Positions 5,978 to 6,048 of a DNA stretch of 6,048 nucleotides are shown here, piece after piece. Under the pieces are notes generated by a model. The model did not search any database and was not told the DNA's origin. It saw nothing but the letters and a program-made list of their open reading frames with translations. The translations under genes and the position numbers were made by a program. The first letter of the stretch is position 1; each line of letters starts with the position of its first letter. Source of the DNA: Paracoccaceae bacterium (GTDB lineage Bacteria; Pseudomonadota; Alphaproteobacteria; Rhodobacterales; Rhodobacteraceae). The stretch is from positions 1 to 6,048 of the forward strand of contig JAMWZF010000192.1 in NCBI GenBank assembly GCA_024304875.1, read 5' to 3'.

Positions 5978-5990
5978 CCGGTTGAACCGG
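5978..5990. promoter_or_regulatory. Perfect 13-bp palindrome upstream of the hydratase-like gene, candidate operator
   Basis: CCGGTT-G-AACCGG is a perfect inverted repeat with a single central base, lying 23-35 bp before the start codon at 5955. That is the usual position for the site of a dimeric repressor, between promoter and ribosome-binding site. GG/CC continue the symmetry beyond one mismatched base pair. As RNA it could form only a strained hairpin because the loop is too short, so a DNA-binding role is favoured. No regulator gene is visible, so the partner is unknown. I could not identify a convincing promoter in 5991-6048. Confidence 0.4.
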
Positions 5991-6048
5991 CCCTTTGCCC
6001 AATGATGCGGCGGGACAATCGGCGCGCGCAACAGTTCAGCCGCCTGCG

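Noticed and set aside
4795..5985. Plus-strand open frame of 396 codons over the hydratase-like gene
   Set aside because: Shadow composition and no ribosome-binding site or domain evidence.
5956..6018. Upstream ATG at 6018 extending the hydratase-like protein by 21 residues
   Set aside because: The extension (MSRRIIGQRAGSTG...) is unlike crotonase N-termini and would cover the palindrome; ATG 5955 has a well-spaced GAGG and begins just before the first crotonase strand.
4565..6031. A second long minus-strand open frame (488 codons) over the hydratase-like gene
   Set aside because: Its translation is dominated by Arg, Gly, Ala and Pro without any recognisable domain, while the other minus-strand frame gives a clear crotonase. 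It is a GC-rich shadow.
1..6048. tRNA, rRNA, CRISPR array, insertion sequence or phage genes
   Set aside because: No cloverleaf-like segment, spaced direct repeats, transposase or terminal repeat pair was seen; nearly all the sequence is used by six ordinary genes.

Overview
This is a GC-rich window holding six protein-coding genes and no RNA genes, mobile elements or CRISPR arrays. It looks like a chromosomal segment of an alphaproteobacterium, most likely Rhodobacterales. The evidence is a small DUF2312/GapR gene (an alphaproteobacterial family), the high GC with strongly biased third positions, and a GC-hairpin plus 'GAGGTATTTA' block at the left edge of a type I recall from many Rhodobacteraceae intergenic regions.

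Layout from left to right: a tandem-hairpin block (about 11-57) lies just downstream of a minus-strand iron-type ABC transporter permease (71-1723). A 75-84 bp divergent region with a credible sigma70 promoter separates it from a plus-strand pair. The pair is a 291-aa protein that looks like a degenerate sulfotransferase fold (1808-2683) and a class I SAM-dependent methyltransferase (2683-3876), joined by a TGATG stop/start overlap. A strong hairpin at 3953-3988 separates this pair from the convergent gapR-like gene (3994-4266, minus). gapR is divergent from a 71-aa two-helix membrane protein (4393-4608, plus). Only 3 bp further on is the stop codon of a minus-strand enoyl-CoA hydratase-type protein (4612-5955), whose upstream region contains a 13-bp perfect palindrome.

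The genes do not form one pathway. The permease carries both halves of an FbpB-like channel, but no binding protein or ATPase lies on either side, so it must use partners encoded elsewhere. GapR is a nucleoid protein. The two items that most deserve a second look are: (i) the sulfotransferase-like/methyltransferase gene pair, in which the first protein has lost the residues that bind the PAPS donor and the second ends in a PqqD/winged-helix-like tail; and (ii) the 447-aa crotonase protein, which has the hydratase, linker and C-terminal helical domains of a FadB/FadJ/MFE-1 multifunctional enzyme in order but lacks the whole NAD-binding Rossmann domain between them. No complete new defence or mobile system is visible.
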